Shown: positions 36,359 through 46,125, counted from the first letter of the stretch. The stretch: 64,000 nt of DNA from Nostoc sp. ATCC 53789 (GCF_009873495.1 NZ_CP046703.1:3062501-3126500), one strand, 5' to 3'. Made by a program: numbers and translations. The notes: generated by a model not told the origin, from the sequence alone.

Positions 36359-37624
36359 ATGGTATCAGTCAGCGATGCACAAGCAATTATTTTAAATTTA
36401 GTACAACCGTTGGATTATCAACGGGATACAGAAGTTGTAGATTTATTGGCAGCCGATAGTCGCATTTTGGCAACACCTGTCACCAGTCCGCTAGATTTTC
36501 CCCATTGGGATAATTCGGCAATGGATGGTTACGCAGTTCGGTACGAAGATGTGCAGCACTCTAGCGCCGAACAACCAGCAGTTTTAGAAATTGTTGAAGA
36601 TATTCCGGCTGGGTATCAGCCCAAATCTACGATTCAACCAGGAGAAGCCGCGCGGATTTTTACAGGTGCGGTGATTCCAGCAGGTGCAGATACTATAGTT
36701 ATCCAAGAGAGGACACGCCGTGAGGAAAACCGCGTATTTGTCCTGGCTGCGCCACAACCGCAAGAATTTGTCAGACACAAAGCATCTTTTTACCAAGCTG
36801 GAACACAACTGTTACCAGCCGGAATTAAGTTAAATGCCTCAGAAATAGCTGTATTGGCGGCAGCACAATGTCCGCAATTAAATGTTTACCGCCGTCCACG
36901 TGTGGCAATTTTTTCCACTGGTGATGAGTTGGTGAATGTTGAACAACCGCTACAACCAGGGCAAATTGTGGATTCTAATCAGTATGCGCTGGCGGCTTTG
37001 GTAAAGGAGAGTGGCGCAGAACCAATACTGTTAGGGATTGTGAAAGATGATCCAGTTGTTCTGGAGAGAGTTATTGCCCATGCCGTTGCGATCGCTGATA
37101 TAGTTCTCTCTTCTGGTGGTGTATCAGTGGGAGATTATGACTATGTTGACAAAATTATAGAGTCTCTAAAAGCAGAAATCCACATTCGATCTGTGGAAAT
37201 GAGACCAGGGAAACCCCTTACTGTCGCCACTTTTCCCAGTAGAGACGCGATTAATCGCGTCTCTCCCCACTCAGCCCTATACTTTGGTTTACCAGGAAAC
37301 CCTGCGGCTGTGTTAGTGACTTTTTGGCGGTTTGTGCTACCAGCAATCAAGAAACTTTCGGGAATTACTGAAGGTTGCGAACCAGTATTTTTGAAAGTGC
37401 GATCGCACGATGAATTGCGATCGGATGGCAAGCGGGAAACTTACCTTTGGGGTAAATTGCATTTAATTAATGGTGTTTATGAATTTCACAAAGCTGGTGG
37501 TAGTCACAGTTCTGGAAATTTAATTAATTTGGCTCAAACTAATGCTTTAGCTGTTCTCCCGGTGGGTAAAACATTAATTTACCCACAGGAAGAAGTGCAA
37601 GTTTTGCAGCTTAGTAATGGGTAA
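36359..37624 (+). CDS. moeA: Molybdopterin molybdenumtransferase
   Basis: MoeA inserts molybdate into adenylylated molybdopterin, the last step of molybdenum cofactor synthesis, here probably serving nitrate reductase. The 421-residue protein has FPHWDNSAMDGYAVRYEDV near 47-65 with the catalytic Asp, FTGAVIPAGADTIVIQE, the MoCF-biosynthesis domain (VAIFSTGDELV, LSSGGVSVGDYDYV) and FGLPGNPAAVLV. Between KPLTVATF and LYFGLPGNP lie about a dozen extra residues (PSRDAINRVSPHSA) encoded by a 24-bp palindromic repeat that keeps the frame. GGAGG precedes the start. Confidence 0.93.
   Translation: MVSVSDAQAIILNLVQPLDYQRDTEVVDLLAADSRILATPVTSPLDFPHWDNSAMDGYAVRYEDVQHSSAEQPAVLEIVEDIPAGYQPKSTIQPGEAARIFTGAVIPAGADTIVIQERTRREENRVFVLAAPQPQEFVRHKASFYQAGTQLLPAGIKLNASEIAVLAAAQCPQLNVYRRPRVAIFSTGDELVNVEQPLQPGQIVDSNQYALAALVKESGAEPILLGIVKDDPVVLERVIAHAVAIADIVLSSGGVSVGDYDYVDKIIESLKAEIHIRSVEMRPGKPLTVATFPSRDAINRVSPHSALYFGLPGNPAAVLVTFWRFVLPAIKKLSGITEGCEPVFLKVRSHDELRSDGKRETYLWGKLHLINGVYEFHKAGGSHSSGNLINLAQTNALAVLPVGKTLIYPQEEVQVLQLSNG
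37241..37264. repeat. 24-bp perfect palindrome inserted in moeA
   Basis: AGAGACGCGATT followed immediately by its reverse complement. It codes for part of the extra loop in MoeA. A relative with arms AGAGACGTTGCA is at 58934-58958. Such GTCTC-ended palindromes are dispersed repeats, usually between genes. Confidence 0.75.
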
Positions 37625-37700
37625 TTGGGAATAGGGAATTGGGAATTGGGAAGAGGACAAGGGGACAAGGAGAATTGGGGACAAGGGGAAAGACTTGTTT
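37622..37700. repeat. Low-complexity heptamer-type tract
   Basis: GGGAATTGGGAATTGGGAAG and GGACAAGGGGACAAGG are runs of imperfect 7-bp units between the moeA stop and the convergent aminotransferase gene; a partly inverted C-rich tract follows to 37750. No terminator with a clean T-run was seen. Confidence 0.6.
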
Positions 37701-37753
37701 CAAATTCTCACCTCTTGTCCCCTGCTCCCTTGCTTCTTCCCCATTCCCCAATT

Positions 37754-38986
37754 TTAAAATAATTGCTCAAAAGCCTCAATCAAGCTGTTAACTTCCTCAA
37801 GGGTGTTGTAATGTACCATACTCACCCGCACTATTCCACCTTGTGAGGCTAACCCCAAGTATTCAATAAGCCGTTTAGCGTAAAAGTCTCCGTAGCGAAT
37901 CCCAATATGATGTTGGTCAATTTTTGGCGGAATGGTTGAGCTATTCATTCCATCTACTACAAAAGATATAGTCGGTACACGGCATTGACGGTCAGCATTT
38001 GGTTGGCCAATTACTCGGACATTAGGCTTGCTGTTGAGGTAGCTTAGAAGGCGATCGCTAAGTTCTTCTTCATGTATGCTAATTAAATCAAATGCTTGCA
38101 CCATCTGACTTCTCAAATCAGGTGCAGTTTTATCGCCGTAGTGCAGTTGTGCTAATTCACTTAAATAATCACATAAGCCTAACATTCCATAACTTAATTC
38201 AAAATTGACATTCCCTAACTGAAATTTATAAGGTATATCTGTCTGTTGAATAAAATAATGATTAAGTCCAGGCAATCTTAATAAATGTTCTTCTTTGCCA
38301 TAAAGTAAGGCATGATGTGGCCCGTAGACTTTATAACAACTCAAAGCATAAAAATCAACATCCAAATCTTGCACATCAACTAATCTATGGGGTGCATAAG
38401 CTACACCATCTACACAAATCATCGCGTTGCGATCGTGTACAAATGTAGCAATTTCTTTGATTGGGTTAATAGTTCCCAGAACATTAGAAGCATGAGTCAA
38501 AGTTATTAATTTGGTGCGCTGACTCATCAATTGTTCTAAATCTGCTAAATGAAGTTCTAAGGTATCTGGGCGAATTTGCCATACTTTAACCTTAATTCCT
38601 TGTTTTTCCAAAGCCACCCAAGCACCAATATTGGCTTCATGGTCACAATTAGTAACAATAATCTCATCACCAGATGTAAAGGTTTGACCTAGACAAATGG
38701 AGAGAACTTTCAACATCATTGTCGTAGATGGGCCCATCACTACTTCTTTAGAAGAATTGGCATTAATCAAAGTAGCCATTCCCCTAGTTGCTAAAGCTAA
38801 TCTTTCTCCCGCAAGTTGAGAAACCGCATAAGAAGCTCCCAACTGGACATCGGAACTTAGGAGAAATTCGCTAATTCTATCTACTACTTTTTTTAGAGTT
38901 TGTGAACCGCCAGCATTATCAAAAAAAGTCCATTCACTAGCTAGTGCAGGAAAATATTGACGAACTTTATCAAGATTCAAAAGCAT
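37754..38986 (-). CDS. Class V aminotransferase, cysteine-desulfurase-like
   Basis: A 410-residue PLP enzyme of the cysteine-desulfurase-like group. FFDNAGGSQTLKKVVDRI is the substrate-binding N-terminus, TNCDHEANIGAWVAL and ITLTHASNVLGTINPI bind cofactor, VDGVAYAPHRLVDV has the Asp that contacts the PLP ring nitrogen, and SCYKVYGPH holds the Schiff-base Lys. The loop that holds the catalytic Cys in SufS/IscS is not evident (RCPTIS-like region reads CRVPTISF), so sulfur transfer is unproven and another amino-acid lyase activity is possible. Convergent with moeA. Confidence 0.82.
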   Translation of the reverse strand: MLLNLDKVRQYFPALASEWTFFDNAGGSQTLKKVVDRISEFLLSSDVQLGASYAVSQLAGERLALATRGMATLINANSSKEVVMGPSTTMMLKVLSICLGQTFTSGDEIIVTNCDHEANIGAWVALEKQGIKVKVWQIRPDTLELHLADLEQLMSQRTKLITLTHASNVLGTINPIKEIATFVHDRNAMICVDGVAYAPHRLVDVQDLDVDFYALSCYKVYGPHHALLYGKEEHLLRLPGLNHYFIQQTDIPYKFQLGNVNFELSYGMLGLCDYLSELAQLHYGDKTAPDLRSQMVQAFDLISIHEEELSDRLLSYLNSKPNVRVIGQPNADRQCRVPTISFVVDGMNSSTIPPKIDQHHIGIRYGDFYAKRLIEYLGLASQGGIVRVSMVHYNTLEEVNSLIEAFEQLF

Positions 38987-39286
38987 AGTATAAGTTTTGT
39001 AGAGAATGTTATTTACCCTAACCTACCTTTTGGTAAGTCGCCCAAAGAGTATCTACATCTGCTATTTACAGCTTCTTATATTAGCGTTATTGCTCTGCAA
39101 AAATCTCTCTTGGGGGGGTATACTGGGAAACTCAAAGAGTATCTTACTGAGATATCTCACTTCCAGCAAGAGTTAATGTCTTGATTCTTCACAATTCTCG
39201 CTAATTTATTTGATAAGTTTAAGGTAGAGTCAAAGAAACCATTGTTTTGATTCTTAATTCCTTGATTGAAAATAAAGGAACGACCT

Positions 39287-39520
39287 ATGAACACTACGGT
39301 TAAATACGACATCGAAGTTATCAAGGAAGAAGCACTTCAACTTGTTAGAAAGAGACTTGTTAACCGTCAGCAGCCGATTTATACCCTGTGTAAATATATT
39401 CCTCATCGTGACTGGGTTAATTTTGAACTTGAGTTAGAAAAAAACGAATTTCTACTCAGAGATAGAATTATCGACCTACTCAATCATGAATCTTGGGAAG
39501 ATGATACAGGCTGCATCTAG
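39287..39520 (+). CDS. DUF4327-family small protein
   Basis: The start at 39287 (MNTTVKYDIEVIKEEALQLV) has AAGGA at good spacing and matches the family N-terminus; an in-frame ATG 7 codons upstream is less likely. The 77 residues contain the DUF4327 block RKRLVNRQQPIYTLCKYIPH and WVNFELELEKNEFLLRDRII. Found widely in cyanobacteria, function unknown. A terminator follows at 39581. Confidence 0.88.
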   Translation: MNTTVKYDIEVIKEEALQLVRKRLVNRQQPIYTLCKYIPHRDWVNFELELEKNEFLLRDRIIDLLNHESWEDDTGCI

Positions 39521-39580
39521 AAGCAGTGCCCCATAGCAGTATCCCGATAAAATCAAAATTAAAAATTCATTTTTCATGCA

Positions 39581-39614
39581 TTTAAAACCCTCGAATTAAG
39601 TCGGGGGTTTTAAA
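39581..39614. terminator. Terminator hairpin after the DUF4327 gene
   Basis: Arms TTTAAAACCCTCGA and TCGGGGGTTTTAAA pair over 13 of 14 positions with a 6-base loop. The TTTT within the right arm supports termination of plus-strand transcripts; the AAAA on the left would do so on the other strand. Confidence 0.65.
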
Positions 39615-39621
39615 CAAGATA

Positions 39622-39736
39622 GGACTTACACAAAACTACATATTGTAGGAGCAATACCCTGCGGGAAGCCGCTTTGCGTCTACATGAATTGCCCCTACCA
39701 GAGAATCAGGGTTTTGACTATTGTTTGCGTAAGTCC
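39622..39736. mobile_element. MITE with GGACTTAC ends and TA target
   Basis: Left end GGACTTACACAAAAC and right end GTTTGCGTAAGTCC are inverted repeats (about 12 of 14), each flanked by TA. The interior carries a small dispersed repeat (CCCTGCGGGAAGCCGCTTTG near 39656-39675) inserted in a GTAGGAGCAA/TTGCCCCTAC fold-back. No coding capacity. Confidence 0.7.
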
Positions 39737-40049
39737 TAGAAGAGATTATTGAAGTCAACAATAAATCTTAATGAGCGGGTTAGGTGCTGGAGAATAGCAG
39801 AGAACCAGTGCTAGCGTTATTACGAATTACGAATTGTTAATGGCTGACTAGAGGCAAGGCATCTATTAGCCATTCCTATGTAGAGGCGATAAATGAGATA
39901 ACAATCGAAAATCAAGCTTTTTTAGACTTGATATTTCTAGCCGTGTCAGTTAATACCTCAAGGTTGAACTATAGCCTTACACTTTATGACAATTACTTGC
40001 CAAATTATTGAGAGCTAAATGATACTAAAAAAATCACATTAAGTTGAGA

Positions 40050-40301
40050 TTAGGCAGATAAATCTTGTAGCCCTATCCATTCTTTGATAGGTTGCCATTG
40101 GCTTGCGTAAACAGTATTATTTCTACATTTTTCTTTTTGAGGCTTCCTAGGTATTTTCCCTATAACAGCTTCGGTGAATAAACTGGATTCATTCAGGTTA
40201 TAAACTGGCATTTCTTGCCAGCAGTGGCGACAAAACCAGTAACTATCTGCACCGCGTATATGTTCTAAAAGTAAGCTTGAACAGCAAGGACAGTAATTCA
40301 T
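40050..40301 (-). CDS. Small zinc-ribbon-like protein, unknown
   Basis: An 83-residue protein with an N-terminal metal-binding pair YCPCC (4-7) and a second pair FCRHC (24-27), a spacing typical of a short zinc ribbon, then an aromatic, basic C-terminus (SQWQPIKEWIGLQDLSA). The ATG is preceded by an AGAAAAAT region without a strong ribosome site. Proteins of this shape occur in filamentous cyanobacteria; I do not know the role. Confidence 0.6.
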   Translation of the reverse strand: MNYCPCCSSLLLEHIRGADSYWFCRHCWQEMPVYNLNESSLFTEAVIGKIPRKPQKEKCRNNTVYASQWQPIKEWIGLQDLSA

Positions 40302-40591
40302 ATTTTTCTCAAACCTGTTAATAAAAGTGTTATTGCAAATCAGAGTAGTCAGTTGACAAGCACGTAGATATTTAAAACAACTTGTTTATATTTTGACTAT
40401 AGTTTAAAAAAATGAGTAACTTGTGAGGAAATTTAAGATACTTAATATTTTTGCAATATTTATACATACTTTTTAAGTAATAACTTTAGGCTATTGAGAA
40501 ATTCTCTAATTATCTATAAATATGGGACTTAAGAGCAGCCTTACTGGTGGCGTGCAACTCGCTATGATTGATTGACATCCTCACCTCCGTG

Positions 40592-40745
40592 TTCGCCCTT
40601 GGCGTTCCCGTTCGCGCAGCGTCTCCGTCAGGAGAAGGGTACGCACGGTGATTCTGGAGTAATGAGTAATGAGTAATAAGTAATAAGTAATGAGTAAATA
40701 CCCATTTTTTATCCACTCATTACTCATTACTCCTTACTCATTACT
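40592..40745. repeat. Small dispersed repeat next to an STRR hairpin
   Basis: GTTCCCGTTCGCGCAGCGTC and TCCGTCAGGAGAAGG form the small dispersed repeat at about 40605-40639. Then GAGTAAT/AAGTAAT units repeat five to six times (40660-40697), and after ACCCATTTTTTATCC the inverted units ATTACTC follow (40713-40745), giving a long imperfect hairpin. Confidence 0.75.
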
Positions 40746-40916
40746 TTAAAGCCGTGCTGGATGGTTACTGAGCGTAGCCGAAGTAAACACGGGGTTTTAA
40801 ACCCATTTTTCTGATAAAAATGTCAAACCCTTTTCCTTTAAGGCTTCTGTCTCTTGAAAGTGTGGCTGGAGCCTTATCAATAAAAGCCAAAAGTACAAAT
40901 GTTCGGGAGCAAAGTT

Positions 40917-41076
40917 TTAATCTTTACACTCTTCAATTAATTTCAAAGATTTCATACTCATAAGACTACCAAGACCATCAATTAGGGTAATCTCTTGAGA
41001 TAGATGATCTGCTATCTCTAATTTGACAATAGAATGAGTTTAGCAATTCTAAAATTCTATCTACTTCCTGCTTTAG
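40917..41076 (-). pseudogene. Relic of a protein-coding gene, frameshifted
   Basis: On the minus strand one frame gives LKQEVDRILELLNS and a second, one base shifted, gives IVKLEIADHLSQEITLIDGL, GSLMSMKSLKLIEECKD and a stop. Both look protein-like and join naturally at the shift. No start codon or upstream continuation is seen. I do not recognise the family; it is probably the 3' end of a lost helical protein. Confidence 0.4.
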
Positions 41077-41248
41077 TTACTAACTTGTATCGTATCGCCT
41101 GTGTTAGGTCTTGTAAGGTTTACAGCGCAAATAGTTGATTTATTAGCAATTGCAGCAGAATAATTATTGATTTTCAACAATTTACTTACTTTAGCTTTTA
41201 TTATTTCGTACTGATATCAAAAAGATCATTAGAATTGACGAATTAACT

Positions 41249-44200
41249 ATGCGATTCAACGATCCTCTGATTAACATACCTAGCTTAAATAATGTTATTA
41301 ATCGTTCTCCCTTAACGATTAGCATTGATAGTTTTGTAGTCGAAGCTATTGCCTTAATGAGTCAAGAAATAGCTAGCAATTATGCACCTATTAGTTTAAA
41401 TTCATTAGATTTAGGCTTTAGAACTCAACCACTAACTAGTTGCATCTTCGTTTTGGAGGCAGGAAGATTATTAGGTATTTTTACAGGAAAGGATGTAATC
41501 AAACTTATAGCTTCTGGAGTAGACTTATCCACGCTAACAATGGCTGAAGTGATGACGCAGCCAGTAGTTACCCTTAGACAATCAGATTCTAATGATATTT
41601 TCATTGCCTTGTCATTATTGCGTCAGCATCAGACTGACTATTTGCCCGTTTTGGACGATCGCGGGCAATTACTAGGAATCATTACCCAGACTAGCCTGCT
41701 ACAAGCATTTGACTTGGTAAAAATGGTTGGGGTCGTTGAAGGCTTGCAAGAATATTTACAAAAACCCACAGATGAATTCAGGCGGGTTAATCAGCCAATT
41801 GAGATAGAGCAAGTCCGCAGCCAAACTCAAAATCACTTAAAAGCATGGGTTGAGTCCCAATCGGCTGAAATCATGCAAGTGAATCAGGAACTTCAGCTAG
41901 CTCTCGAAGAACTCCAAGTAGTGGAAGAAGAACTACGCGAACAAAACGAAGAGTTGTCTCTTGCCCGTGAGCTAGTAGAATTGGAGCGCCAACGTTACCA
42001 GGATTTGTTTGAATTTGCTCCAGATGGTTATTTGGTAACTGATGTAGCAGGGATTATCCAAGAGGCTAATCGAGCGGCAGCAACCATGCTGGCTGTCCGG
42101 CAAAAATATTTGCGAAACAAACCATTAATTTTATTTATTGCTCATCAAGACCATCAGGCTTTTAACGCCCGACTAAATAATTCGCAGCAGTTACAGGAGT
42201 GGGAAGTTTCCCTAAAACCGCGCGGAGGCAAAGCTTTTCCGGCTAGCATTAGAGTTGCTGCCATGTACGATTCACAAGGGTATCTTGTTGGCTGGCGCTG
42301 GTTACTTTGCGATATTAGCGAACGTCAACAGACAAAGGAAGCACTGCGCCAAGCTTACGATGAATTAGAACAACGAGTAGCGGAACGGACAGCAGAACTT
42401 GCCATGTCCAACGTTTTGTTGCAACAAGAAATTAGCGATCGCCAACGCGCAGAACTTGCATTACGGCAAAGCGAAAACCTCTATCGCCAACTAGTGGAAA
42501 GTCAACTTGACGTAATTATCCGCATTGATTTGCAGGGGCAGATTACCTTCGCTAACATGGCTGCCTGTCAAACCTTTGGCTGGAAACAAGATGAGTATCA
42601 TGGTCAGTCATTTTGGCAATTTTTTCACCCAGATGACTTGCCTCAAGTGATGGATAATATCACAGCTTTAGGATCTTCATCCCAACCCTTGACTAATTCT
42701 GAGCGACTGATATTTACAGTTAAAGGTATTCGTTGGTTTCAATGGAATGCGATCGCAATTCATAATGACAAAGGGGAAGTTGTTGAAATTCAAGGGGTAG
42801 GCAGAGATATTACCGAACAGCAAGCCGCGTTACAGCAACGCCAACTTGCCGAAGCTGCACTACACCAAAGTGAGGAAAAATTTCGCACTTTTGCCGAAAA
42901 TACCCACGCAGTCATCTGGATTGCCAGCCCAGATTCATTCCGAACTTTGTACGTTAGTCCTGCCTATGAAAAAATTTGGGGTCGCTCTTGCCAAAGTCTA
43001 TTGGAGCAACCTGAGTCCTGGATAGATAACGTTCATCCAGACGATCGCGATTGCTTAACTATTGCAGCAAAGCAACAGCTTATTAGTGAGTTGGTTTCAA
43101 TAGAATATCGAATTTTGCGACCTGATGGATCGATGCGCTGGATCTGGGATCGGGGCTTTGCTATCTATGATGACCAAGGAAAAGTTCCATACTATGGTGG
43201 TATCGCCGAAGATATCACCGAGCGTAAATTGGCAGAAGAGTCATTGCGAGAAAGTGAAGCGCGATTGAGTTTAGCTACCGAAGCAGCCCACATGGGCATC
43301 TGGGATCGGAACCTGATCACCAATACTTGTATTTGGTCTGCCAATATGGGGCCACTTTATGGTCTACCGAGCAACACCTTGTGTCCAAGCCTTGAAGATT
43401 ATTTCAATTTAATCCATCCAGAAGACCGGGAATCTGTGGCTGTGAATATAGCTCGGATGATTGCGGAAGGACAGGGATCTATAGAGTATCGGATTATCTG
43501 GCCCGACGGCAGCCTACACTGGTTAAACTGTAAAGGTCAGACTTACTATAACGAAATTGGTCAACCGATTCGGATGATCGGCACAAATAGGGATGTCACT
43601 GAGCGCAAGCTGGCGGAACAAAAAATTTCCGAACAAGCCGCTCTACTTGATATCGCCACCGATGCCATATTAGTTAGAGATTTCCAATCTCAAATATTAG
43701 TTTGGAATAAAGGTGCAGAGCGGATGTATGGTTGGCTCTCTACAGAGGTTATAGGAAAAGACCTCCGGAAAATTTTGTACCCAGCAGGAACCCAGCATCA
43801 ACTGGAAGTACCGCTAAAAAGTGTAATTGAGAGTGGCTCGTGGCAAGGTGAGTTATCTAAAGTGACAAAATCCGGTAAAGAAATTGTTGTGCAAAGCCGA
43901 TGGACATTGATGCGCGATCCTGAAGGAAAACCTAAATCTATCCTGAGTGTTGACACTGACATCACCGAAAAGAAACAACTTGAAGAACAGTTCTTTCGCG
44001 CTCAACGATTGGAGAGTATTGGTATCCTTGCAGGTGGTATTGCCCACGATTTAAACAATATATTGACACCAATTTTGGCAGCAGCCCAATTGATCCAAGG
44101 AAAATTTTTCCAAGACGAAGAGCGGTCTGAACAACTGCTAGCACTTGTAGAAAGCAACGCCCAACGTGGAGCAGCTTTAGTGAAGCAAGTCTTGTCATTT

Positions 44201-45136
44201 GCGCGAGGATTTAAAGGAGAGCGGATAATTATCCAAGTTAAGTATCTGATTTCAGAAATTATCCAAATCGTTAAAGAAACATTTCCCAAATCTATTGAAT
44301 TGTCCACGATTATCCCAGAAGACACTTGGGCTATCACTGGGGACATCACACAGCTGCATCAAGTGTTGATGAATCTGGTAGTAAATGCCCGCGATGCTTT
44401 ACCAGATGGTGGCAAGATCACAATTTCTGTAGAAAATAAGTTTATTGATGAAGCTTATACCAGAATGAATCTCGATGCCCAAGTTGGGCATTACATTATG
44501 ATTACCGTTGCCGATAATGGAGTTGGGATACCACCAGAAATATTAGATAGAATTTTTGAGCCATTTTTCACTACAAAAGAAGTCAACACAGGTACAGGAC
44601 TCGGACTTTCAACAGTGTTAGGCATCATTAAAAGCCATGCCGGTTTTATCAAAGTGTCTACCAATGTTGGTAAAGGCAGCAAATTTAACCTGTTTTTACC
44701 AGCAGTGGAAGCAACTGAAGCGTTCAAGATAGAAGACCTGGATGTCCTTCCAGGAGAGGGAGAATTGATCTTAGTTGTAGACGATGAAGCACAAATTAGA
44801 GAAATTGCTGCAATCATTTTAGAAAACTATAACTATAGGATACTAGCTGCCAGCAATGGCATAGAAGCGATCGCACTCTATGCCCAATACAAGCATCAAA
44901 TCAATGCCGTGTTGATGGATATAATGATGCCGGAGATGGACGGAATCACCGCTATTCGCACCCTGCAAAAAATGAACAACCAGGTTAAAATTATTGCCTG
45001 TAGCGGACTGAACTCGATGGAAATATTTGCTCAAGCTTCTGATGCTAATATGAAAGCAGTTTTATCAAAACCCTATACGGCCAGAGAATTATTGAAAAGT
45101 TTACACAACTTATTTAGAGGCAGTGCTGAGTTATGA
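41249..45136 (+). CDS. Hybrid sensor histidine kinase with CBS pair and five PAS domains
   Basis: A 1295-residue soluble signalling protein. Order: CBS pair (about 12-155, MTQPVVTLRQSDSNDIFIAL), coiled coil (195-248), PAS1 (250-358), coiled coil, PAS2 (408-525), PAS3 (543-660), PAS4 (672-788), PAS5 (796-908), HisKA with His933 in GGIAHDLNN, HATPase (NLVVNARDALPDGG, DNGVGIP, GTGLGLS) and a receiver domain with Asp1224 (VLMDIMMPEMDG) and Lys near 1275. The CBS pair may sense adenine nucleotides; no membrane segment is present. The PAS1/coiled-coil part is closely related to the second kinase at 53033. No partner regulator gene is adjacent. Confidence 0.95.
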   Translation: MRFNDPLINIPSLNNVINRSPLTISIDSFVVEAIALMSQEIASNYAPISLNSLDLGFRTQPLTSCIFVLEAGRLLGIFTGKDVIKLIASGVDLSTLTMAEVMTQPVVTLRQSDSNDIFIALSLLRQHQTDYLPVLDDRGQLLGIITQTSLLQAFDLVKMVGVVEGLQEYLQKPTDEFRRVNQPIEIEQVRSQTQNHLKAWVESQSAEIMQVNQELQLALEELQVVEEELREQNEELSLARELVELERQRYQDLFEFAPDGYLVTDVAGIIQEANRAAATMLAVRQKYLRNKPLILFIAHQDHQAFNARLNNSQQLQEWEVSLKPRGGKAFPASIRVAAMYDSQGYLVGWRWLLCDISERQQTKEALRQAYDELEQRVAERTAELAMSNVLLQQEISDRQRAELALRQSENLYRQLVESQLDVIIRIDLQGQITFANMAACQTFGWKQDEYHGQSFWQFFHPDDLPQVMDNITALGSSSQPLTNSERLIFTVKGIRWFQWNAIAIHNDKGEVVEIQGVGRDITEQQAALQQRQLAEAALHQSEEKFRTFAENTHAVIWIASPDSFRTLYVSPAYEKIWGRSCQSLLEQPESWIDNVHPDDRDCLTIAAKQQLISELVSIEYRILRPDGSMRWIWDRGFAIYDDQGKVPYYGGIAEDITERKLAEESLRESEARLSLATEAAHMGIWDRNLITNTCIWSANMGPLYGLPSNTLCPSLEDYFNLIHPEDRESVAVNIARMIAEGQGSIEYRIIWPDGSLHWLNCKGQTYYNEIGQPIRMIGTNRDVTERKLAEQKISEQAALLDIATDAILVRDFQSQILVWNKGAERMYGWLSTEVIGKDLRKILYPAGTQHQLEVPLKSVIESGSWQGELSKVTKSGKEIVVQSRWTLMRDPEGKPKSILSVDTDITEKKQLEEQFFRAQRLESIGILAGGIAHDLNNILTPILAAAQLIQGKFFQDEERSEQLLALVESNAQRGAALVKQVLSFARGFKGERIIIQVKYLISEIIQIVKETFPKSIELSTIIPEDTWAITGDITQLHQVLMNLVVNARDALPDGGKITISVENKFIDEAYTRMNLDAQVGHYIMITVADNGVGIPPEILDRIFEPFFTTKEVNTGTGLGLSTVLGIIKSHAGFIKVSTNVGKGSKFNLFLPAVEATEAFKIEDLDVLPGEGELILVVDDEAQIREIAAIILENYNYRILAASNGIEAIALYAQYKHQINAVLMDIMMPEMDGITAIRTLQKMNNQVKIIACSGLNSMEIFAQASDANMKAVLSKPYTARELLKSLHNLFRGSAEL

Positions 45137-45384
45137 GCTATGAGTAGGTATTGTGTATTGGTAAGAATTAATTCCCAATGCAATACTGCTCGGTTAAGAA
45201 TTTTTAACTCGGAATTGGGTTTGGGGAAAAGGTTAAAGGTTTTTTCTTTCCCCTTTCCCCTTTCCCCTTTTCCCCTTAACCGACAAGTATTGATTCCCAA
45301 TGCCCTATCCCTCACAAGTTCCTCAAATTGTTTTCTTAAATTTAGAGGGTGGCCAAGATTGATAAAATGGGATAAATGTAGCTA

Positions 45385-45768
45385 ATGAATATTGTTAGGA
45401 AGATTAACGATCAGTTAGCGATCGCTGGACAAATTACACTAGACCAGCTCAAACAAATAGCTGATGAGGGTTATAAGTCTGTACTGAACTTACGTTTACC
45501 CGATGAAACAGGCTTGTTAGCTGACGAACATAAGAAGACTGAGTTTTTGGGATTATACTACGTTAACTTCCCAACCAAAACTGAAGACATTAATCATCAA
45601 AGTATGCTCCAGATATATCAAACGATCGCGGAATTACCCAAACCGACTCTGATACATTGTGATAATTCAATTCGTTCCGCCGCAATAGTATTGTTGTATA
45701 TCGCTATTAAACAGGGCATAACTTTTGAAAAAGCCCTGCAAAAAGTTATTACTTTAGGCTTGATATAA
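45385..45768 (+). CDS. DUF442/Blh-type phosphatase-like protein
   Basis: A 127-residue protein of the beta-lactamase-hydrolase-like (DUF442) group, a small branch of the tyrosine-phosphatase fold. QLAIAGQITLDQLKQIADEG and SVLNLRLPDE are the N-terminal signature, and LIHCDNSIRSAAI contains the Cys and Arg of the phosphate-binding loop (family form HCRSGTRS). Substrate unknown. It begins just after a low-complexity C-rich tract downstream of the hybrid kinase and is probably transcribed separately. Confidence 0.8.
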   Translation: MNIVRKINDQLAIAGQITLDQLKQIADEGYKSVLNLRLPDETGLLADEHKKTEFLGLYYVNFPTKTEDINHQSMLQIYQTIAELPKPTLIHCDNSIRSAAIVLLYIAIKQGITFEKALQKVITLGLI

Positions 45769-46078
45769 TTATAAATTAAATTTATTTTTAATATAAAGAA
45801 TTCAGGATTAAGAATTAATAATTAATTCGGTGCAAAAACCCCCACATCGCTAGCGCTACACTATCAGTTATGGATCGGAATTCTCTATTCTCTTGATTCC
45901 TATAGCGGTTCTCGAATGGAAGCAATACAGTTTGACCTCTCTCTTTTTAGGCTACGGTGTACACACAAGTCTTCTAGAGTTGCGCCACAGGCTTTTGATC
46001 CCCCCAACCCCCCTTAAAAAGGCCACAAGTCAAATTACCCCCTCAATCCCCCCGATAGATTGGGGGGAAGCCGGAAAT
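45769..46078. other. Spacer ending in dispersed repeats
   Basis: No gene. From about 45985 the sequence is a C/G-rich composite of dispersed repeats (GATCCCCCCAACCCCCCTTA, CCCCCCGATAGATTGGGGGG) that continues into the HetP-family coding end. Confidence 0.55.
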
Positions 46079-46125
46079 CTAGTTCCCTCGCCTTTCCAAG
46101 GGGAGGGTTAGGGTGGGGTAAAAAC
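46060..46125. repeat. Dispersed repeat overlapping the HetP-family stop
   Basis: CTCGCCTTTCCAAGGGGAGG with GTTAGGGTGGGG is a common Nostoc interspersed sequence; on the minus strand it reads [11 protein letters not shown]. It supplies the last residues and stop codon of the adjacent HetP-family gene. Confidence 0.65.

Larger units (their letters stand above)
39521..40049. other. Spacer with terminator and MITE
   Basis: No gene. Terminator at 39581-39614, MITE at 39622-39736, then AT-rich sequence with a TTACGAATTACGAATTG-type tract near 39820. Confidence 0.55.
40302..41248. other. Long gene-free stretch with repeats and a gene relic
   Basis: No intact gene. It contains a small dispersed repeat and an STRR hairpin (40592-40745), a repeat-like GAGCGTAGCCGAAGTAAAC near 40769, and a minus-strand coding relic (40917-41076). 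The last 170 bp are AT-rich and likely promote the hybrid kinase. Confidence 0.55.

Noticed and set aside
38957..39184. Plus-strand 75-codon frame upstream of the DUF4327 gene
   Set aside because: Overlaps the start of the aminotransferase gene, no family features and no ribosome site.
40510..40716. Minus-strand 68-codon frame
   Set aside because: Lies wholly in small dispersed and heptamer repeats (THYLLLITHYSLL is translated repeat).
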